From Nymphaea colorata (taxonomy: Eukaryota; Streptophyta; Magnoliopsida; Nymphaeales; Nymphaeaceae): DNA of 64,000 nucleotides. Location: the NCBI RefSeq assembly GCF_008831285.2, contig NC_045140.1:25128131-25192130 (forward strand), given 5' to 3'. Below the pieces are notes generated by a model that saw only the letters and a list, made by a program, of their open reading frames with translations, ran no database searches and was not told where the DNA came from. The position numbers and the translations under genes are program-made. Shown in pieces: positions 59,064-64,000 of the stretch; within the stretch, counting starts at the first letter, position 1, and the number at the start of each line of letters is the position of its first letter.

Positions 59064-59071
59064 CTGTTAAG

Positions 59072-59974
59072 TTACTGCACCAAAATCCCAAAAGGGAACA
59101 AACATTAATGGCTGACCACTGACATCTAAATAATGCATCTGGTAGAGATCATTCTCCTTTTTAATGGGAAGTTGAGAGCATATCTAAAAGACATGAATCG
59201 GGAAGCAGTTGGTTGCCAGGGTTTAATTGCAATTGTTTCCTTTGCACTGCCTATGAGAATTTATGGAACTCAGAAATTATTCATTCTTGGGTGGTCCCTT
59301 GCCCTCCTTCGACCTTCAAGACAAAATGGGTGTGTACAAGATCACCTGTCCTGTCCCGGTTCATCGTTTGTTAGTATGAACTTGTATTGGAACAAGGGTT
59401 GCCCGTTTTCTTTATTAATTGGCATTTCTCGAAGAACTTTCCTAAATCAAATACATTATTACATACGATGGGGAAGGACAAAGATTGATCGGACAGGATC
59501 GGAACGTTCTTGAAGATGGCCTGCATTTCTATCAATCAGCTAAACAATCTAGGAACTCCTAGACTAGCATTGGGTTCATGTTCTGGTGGACATGTGATCC
59601 CGTTTAGCCGGTTCACAACTTCAGGCCACAGCTCATGCGAGCGCCTAGAGAAGCAACACCGACCGCCACCGTAGATTTTCAGGAGGGGCCCCCTCCTCAC
59701 CCTCCGTGATACCATACTGACAGTTGTAAGCATGCACCAGTTGCAGGCTATGGTGGTGAAAACAACTTTTAGCTTCATTAAAGCAGGAGAGCAAACTCGA
59801 AAAAGAAGCAACCATAGCTGCCCCTAGTTTGAGGCTTGTCAAACGATTTGAAAAAGTTGTTGCCATCTTTTGCCCCAGAAAAGTTAACCAGAATGCTGTG
59901 TTTAGAAAATGATATCACCTATCTTCTGCGACGACTAGGAGCGAAGGAATGATTCAAGTAGTAAACGACCAAAA
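59072..59974. other. intergenic DNA upstream of TMKL1
   Basis: Open frames of up to 126 codons (59133-59513) are present but carry no recognised domain. No repeat ends are seen. Confidence 0.55.
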
Positions 59975-59996
59975 GGGGGGGGGGGGGGGGGGGGGG
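59975..59996 (+). repeat. 22-bp uninterrupted G tract upstream of TMKL1
   Basis: A pure G run on the coding strand about 315 bp before the TMKL1 start. G tracts of this length can form quadruplexes and are also prone to sequencing error, so the exact length is uncertain. Confidence 0.85.
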
Positions 59997-60236
59997 AAGG
60001 TAGAGCGAAGATAGCCAGCCCCTTGATTCTGGCTGACCAGCCTCAGAGATGGCTCTGAGAGATTTTAATGGGGTGCCACTGTTGCTTCACAGGGGAAAAA
60101 ACAATTCGAGCCTGTCTTCTCAATCAGTCCCTGCTTCCTCCTTTACGTTTCTTGCTGCCAAAAGAGCTCAACAGAACCTCAAATCCTCAGTTTGACAGAA
60201 GACTTTACCTTCCTAATCTCTAGGAAGCTCCTGCTC

Positions 60237-60308
60237 ATGTTGTCATCACATCTGTGCATCAGCCTCATCTTCTTCTTCACTACCACCCATCCATTCATCA
60301 TTCATTGA
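60237..60308 (+). CDS. upstream ORF in the TMKL1 leader (23 codons, in frame)
   Basis: An ATG at 60237 opens 23 codons ending in TGA at 60306-60308; only one codon (TCC) separates this stop from the TMKL1 ATG at 60312, in the same frame. The peptide is hydrophobic in the middle (CISLIFFFTTT), resembling a signal-peptide core. It may reduce translation of the main frame if the transcript starts upstream. Whether it is in the transcript is unknown. Confidence 0.45.
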   Translation: MLSSHLCISLIFFFTTTHPFIIH

Positions 60309-60311
60309 TCC

Positions 60312-62258
60312 ATGGCTACCTCTGTCTTCTTCCTCTCCTTGTTCTTTCTCTCCCATGCATCTGCTCAATTTTCCAGTGACCCACAATTGCTATTTCAGAT
60401 AAAGGAAATTTTGGAAGGAAAAACTGGTGGTGGACAGAACCTTCTGCTGTCCACATGGAATCTCTCTTTTCCTTTCTGCGAATGGAGAGGAATCCAATGG
60501 CTGAATCAGAATGGAACCATTCTTGATTGCCAGTCATCTTCATTGAAGCTTCCCTCTTCTGATCCTGTTTACGTTTACAGTATCCAACTTTCAGCATCTG
60601 GATTGACAGGCAGGCTTCCAAAGGAATTGGGTAGCTTGAATTTCCTCGAAAAGCTTTACCTAAATGCAAATTCTCTTACTGGGGGAGTACCTCTTGAACT
60701 AGGGAACAGTCTCAACCTCAGGTTTCTGTCACTCGGCCAAAACAGTCTTAGTGGTGGCCTCCCATCCTCAATGTGGAATCTCTGTGATAATCTCGTTGAG
60801 CTAGACATCAGTGAGAACACCTTCTCTGGTTTCATTCCGTCCCCTGCTCTACCCAACACCACATGCTCGAAGCTACAAAGACTGGACTTGGGCTCCAACC
60901 ATCTCCAGGGCCCCGTTCCTGCGTTCATTTCCAGTCTCACCGGACTCCATTATCTTGACCTTCACAACAATTCATTTTCCGGGCCTATACCCAACGACCT
61001 TGCTTTACTGAACCTGACATTTCTAGATCTGTCTTTCAATAACTTCAGCGGGCCGATCCCAAATTTTACACTGGACTTCAGTGTCGATGGAAACCCGTTT
61101 CTTTGTGGACAGGCTTATTGCAAAGAAACGGGTGCTCGGGGGAAGAAACTGGGGATGAGAACTGGAATTTTGGCGGCAATGGTCATAAGCTTGGTAGCAT
61201 TTCTGGTTTTTGGAGCTTCCCTTTCCTTCTGTCTCCACAGTTCAGGGAAGAAGAAGAAGAAGAGGGAGTTGCAGGACGAGCAAAATGAGGAGAGTAGGCT
61301 AATCTTGTTCCATGGTGGAGCGAACTTAACGGTGGATGATCTTTTGAATGCCAATGGTGTGGTCATAGGCAAAACAGGGTACGGGACCCTGTACAAGGCT
61401 ACTGTTGCAGGTGATGGAGGGACTCTGATCCTCAGGCTACTTCAAGAGAACACGGTAAGAAAGCCTCATTCGACCTTCTTTTCTGCAATTAGGCTCCTGG
61501 GCAATCTTCATCACGAGAATCTAGTGCCGATTAAAGGTTGTTACCAAGGAGAAAGAGGGGAAAAACTTTTGGTTTACGGCTATGTGGAAGGTAAGAATCT
61601 CGCCGAGATGCTTCATTGTTCTAGCATGCAAAACCAATTGAGGTGGGCTAGAAGGTATGAGATTGCGTTAGGAATAGCTCATGGCCTAGCTTTCCTTCAT
61701 TCTGATTTTGGTGAGAACATTATCAATGTCTTTCATGGAAATCTCAAATCCAAGAATGTGATGATCGATGAATTTTATGTTCCAAAATTAATGGACTATG
61801 GTATGTCTGAGTTGATGAACCCCTCATCCCTGACCATAATGCTGAGTACAGCGGCAGAAGATGGCTACTGTGCACCTGAAGCATCTAAGCTGAAGAAGAT
61901 CATTAATGGCAGAAAGTATGATGTTTATAGCTTCGGAATCCTTCTACTTGAGATGATGATGGGCAGGCCAGCAGGAAGATGTGTTTCAGATCGTGATGAG
62001 TTTGTGGACCTGCCGACCATGGTGAAGAGGGCAGTCTTGGAAGAGAAAAGCATGTACATATTTGATGAATTGGTGCTGGGCATGGAGGAAGAAAGTGTCC
62101 TACTGGAGCTCTTACAGTTGGCTATGGGATGCTGTGCCCCTCTACCGTCTGTTAGGCCTGACATGAATGAGGTGATTAGGAAGCTTGAAGACCTCAGACC
62201 CACAAGCATTTCTTCCATGTACACATCTGTGGACTGTAGAAGCGACAGTGAGGCATAG
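60312..62258 (+). CDS. TMKL1: TMKL1-like LRR receptor-like pseudokinase, intronless coding region
   Basis: A single-pass plasma-membrane protein of 648 aa. In order: signal peptide (1-18, cut after ...SHASA), N-terminal LRR cap with FCEWRGIQW (55-63), about five to six leucine-rich repeats (about 88-250) with several N-glycosylation sites, a Cys pair (265, 270), transmembrane segment (about 285-307), basic stop-transfer KKKKKR, then a kinase-like domain (about 349-628). The fold is kept but catalysis is not expected: the VAIK Lys is Arg375, HRD reads HGN (475-477) so the catalytic Asp is Asn, and DFG reads DYG (495-497); the glycine loop (GKTGYGT) and APE (521-523) remain. Arabidopsis TMKL1 (transmembrane kinase-like 1) is known for similar degeneration and is close in length. 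No frameshift or internal stop is present, so it is a conserved pseudokinase rather than a decayed gene. Ligand and partners are not deducible. Confidence 0.92.
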   Translation: MATSVFFLSLFFLSHASAQFSSDPQLLFQIKEILEGKTGGGQNLLLSTWNLSFPFCEWRGIQWLNQNGTILDCQSSSLKLPSSDPVYVYSIQLSASGLTGRLPKELGSLNFLEKLYLNANSLTGGVPLELGNSLNLRFLSLGQNSLSGGLPSSMWNLCDNLVELDISENTFSGFIPSPALPNTTCSKLQRLDLGSNHLQGPVPAFISSLTGLHYLDLHNNSFSGPIPNDLALLNLTFLDLSFNNFSGPIPNFTLDFSVDGNPFLCGQAYCKETGARGKKLGMRTGILAAMVISLVAFLVFGASLSFCLHSSGKKKKKRELQDEQNEESRLILFHGGANLTVDDLLNANGVVIGKTGYGTLYKATVAGDGGTLILRLLQENTVRKPHSTFFSAIRLLGNLHHENLVPIKGCYQGERGEKLLVYGYVEGKNLAEMLHCSSMQNQLRWARRYEIALGIAHGLAFLHSDFGENIINVFHGNLKSKNVMIDEFYVPKLMDYGMSELMNPSSLTIMLSTAAEDGYCAPEASKLKKIINGRKYDVYSFGILLLEMMMGRPAGRCVSDRDEFVDLPTMVKRAVLEEKSMYIFDELVLGMEEESVLLELLQLAMGCCAPLPSVRPDMNEVIRKLEDLRPTSISSMYTSVDCRSDSEA

Positions 62259-62961
62259 TCCTCCATAAACTTCTGTGCTAAGCAGATCTTAGACTCTCAC
62301 CTTACAAACTCATCATTCTTCGTCACAACTTGGGCTTCAAAGACTTACACAGAGAAACGCTAATGCAATCAGTTCATGTCTTCCGTATTTGGAATCATAT
62401 GGGTGTAATAATTTAAGCTTCATGTACTTACTACAGTAGGCCGTAGATGGTCAGCTTTTGAATCAGCTAGCAAAAAGGTTGGAGATGTATGCGTCAGTCG
62501 ACCGCTGCAGGAACTTCCTCAGTTAAAGTGCTTTTTCATTGTTTAGGTAAGAAAAAGTAGCACATACGCTAGTGTTTGTTGCCATACTTCTCTCAAGAGC
62601 TTTTATTGATCAGTCTGGAGGACAGAAGATTCGAGTTGGGCAGCGATGATCTCTGCAAGGAATCCGCAGGCAAAATGAACTCTGCAATTCAATCGGACAC
62701 ATAAACCGACGAAGTGCCAACTTCATGAAAGAAGTTACTGTGCCATCTCTAGTCCCTCTCACCACTAGTCAAGAAAGTGTCTTTGTCTGTAAGCCCAAAC
62801 ATCATACCCGTGAAGAAGGAAATTGTTACAACTCCTATGAATATTTGATATCATAAGAGCTTTGCTGATTAGCATTTGCATTTTTCTGACGACGAAGCAA
62901 ACGAATTTTTTCTGTTGACTATGATACAACGATTCATCCAAAAGAAATTCAAATTGCGTAT

Positions 62962-63001
62962 GAGATTACGACAAGACGAGCGAGATTACGACAAGACGAG
63001 C
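62962..63001 (+). repeat. 20-bp perfect tandem duplication
   Basis: The unit GAGATTACGACAAGACGAGC is repeated exactly at 62962-62981 and 62982-63001. Confidence 0.92.
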
Positions 63002-63618
63002 ACCAGCACTACCCATTGGCTAAAGTGGCCACTGTTGATGTCTTGATTCCAAAAATCAAACTAAAGGTTAAAAGGGAAAAAGGTAATGCCTAGAGAGCTA
63101 CATATATAGAATGCTAGGAGGCATGCAAAAGGAAGCAAGCCAGAAAGCCTCGTTATAGAGTAGCGGGGAAGGCAATTCAATGGCTGCCATTGAATCCATG
63201 CAGGGATGTGAGGTCGTTGTCGTGTGATGGGCATTTGCAGCAGGGCAGGGGAAGGACATGGGCTACATAGAAAGCAGACAAGAAGCGGGCCTTGGGTCCG
63301 TCCAAAATTGCTCATGTATTACGCCCCCATCCCCTGGGCTTTAACGCCCTCACATTTTGTCTGCAAACTTTACACATCAGCTGATCTCGAATATATTCTT
63401 TTTTATGTTGACAACTCCCACAATAAAAAACTAGAAATTCAGAGACGAACACCGGAAACGATCTTCGATAGTTTTCTTCCCTTTTCTTTTTCTCTCTTTC
63501 ACTCCCTCGTTCACTTTTTTCTCTTTCTCTTTTCACAAAGATTGGTAAGTCATAGAGAGAAAAAGGACATAAAAATACACTCTCATTTTGAGAGACGGGT
63601 TTTAGTTATTGTATATAT

Positions 63619-63619
<1 letters not shown>

Positions 63620-63649
<30 letters not shown>
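63620..63649. repeat. (AG)n microsatellite
   Basis: About 30 bp of alternating AG. Confidence 0.95.
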
Positions 63650-63652
<3 letters not shown>

Positions 63653-64000
63653 CTTTTACCGCAGTTTTTGGAAATAAGGTTCTAGATGATTTGGTTTCAA
63701 GTTTGAACCCCGTCCCGATCAACTGAATTTGGCACGGTTGGATAACCCTATTTTCAAAAACTGATTAGTTTGAGATCAGGCTATCTAGTATCTAACATAA
63801 TAACATAAGTGCTCACTTTTTCAAATCACACCTGGGTATCCGATTAAACAAACCTTGGATCCGACTAGCATAAGATCCAATATGCCGGTGTCAGAATGAT
63901 ATCCGATTTCGGTTGGATATTGGACTTCAAATTTGAATTTGATTGTGAAACTGCACATTAAATCCAAACTTTTTTTTTGTTTTGCCAGATTCGATTCAAT

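Larger units (their letters stand above)
62259..64000. other. 3' flank of TMKL1 and intergenic DNA
   Basis: The likely TMKL1 3' UTR is followed by non-coding DNA. A 20-bp tandem duplication and a (GA)n run are present. The last 300 bp has repeated ATCCGAT and GGATCCGA words suggesting another old repeat. No gene is recognised before the window ends. Confidence 0.6.

Noticed and set aside
59133..59513. 126-codon frame upstream of TMKL1
   Set aside because: No domain or conserved motif is visible; the length is possible by chance in this base composition.
60043..60060. Inverted repeat CTCAGAG-ATGG-CTCTGAG upstream of TMKL1
   Set aside because: The 7-bp arms are short enough to occur by chance and no terminator or regulatory meaning can be supported.
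60316..62266. Antisense frames over TMKL1, up to 117 codons
   Set aside because: They are antisense to a well-identified coding region and have low-complexity content.

Overview
This is a 64 kb piece of a plant nuclear genome, almost certainly a flowering plant. The evidence is split genes with GT-AG introns, plant-specific families (a PB1-Raf-like kinase, an R2R3-MYB of the MYB36/RAX group, a TMKL1-type receptor-like pseudokinase), AT-rich intergenic DNA, many (AT)n and (GA)n microsatellites, and short hAT-like non-autonomous transposons. I cannot place the species from the sequence alone. There are no bacterial operons, CRISPR arrays or prophage, and I found no tRNA or rRNA genes.

Layout. 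1-7.6 kb is intergenic: microsatellites, a degenerate TCGAG-rich element, and a possible decayed transcription unit on the minus strand at about 5.3-6.9 kb. 7.8-13.3 kb on the minus strand is RPT2, the 26S proteasome ATPase subunit, which I resolved into six coding exons encoding 444 aa. 13.3-17.9 kb is intergenic and ends in a promoter with several ACGTGGC (ABRE/G-box) cores. 18.5-29.2 kb on the plus strand is a Raf-like MAPKKK with an N-terminal PB1 domain (eight coding exons, 1176 aa, one intron of 3.7 kb inside the kinase domain). 29.2-49.2 kb is 20 kb without a recognisable gene; it holds a well-preserved 273-bp hAT-like MITE and many repeats. 49.3-50.9 kb on the plus strand is the R2R3-MYB (three exons, 336 aa). 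50.9-60.2 kb is intergenic, with a 442-bp hAT-like MITE that has a perfect 8-bp target duplication. 60.3-62.3 kb on the plus strand is an uninterrupted TMKL1-like LRR receptor pseudokinase (648 aa), preceded by a short in-frame upstream ORF. 62.3-64 kb is intergenic.

The four genes are independent nuclear genes, not an operon or pathway cassette. Their order may still be informative. From memory, Arabidopsis has a group B4 RAF next to MYB36 (At5g57610-At5g57620) and another group B4 RAF close to TMKL1 (At3g24715 and At3g24660). Here RAF, MYB and TMKL1 lie in one row, which looks like an unfractionated ancestral block.

I found no new multi-gene system. The best leads are the microsynteny, the two MITEs with clean target duplications, the in-frame upstream ORF of TMKL1, and the start-codon hairpin with a second in-frame start in the RAF gene.
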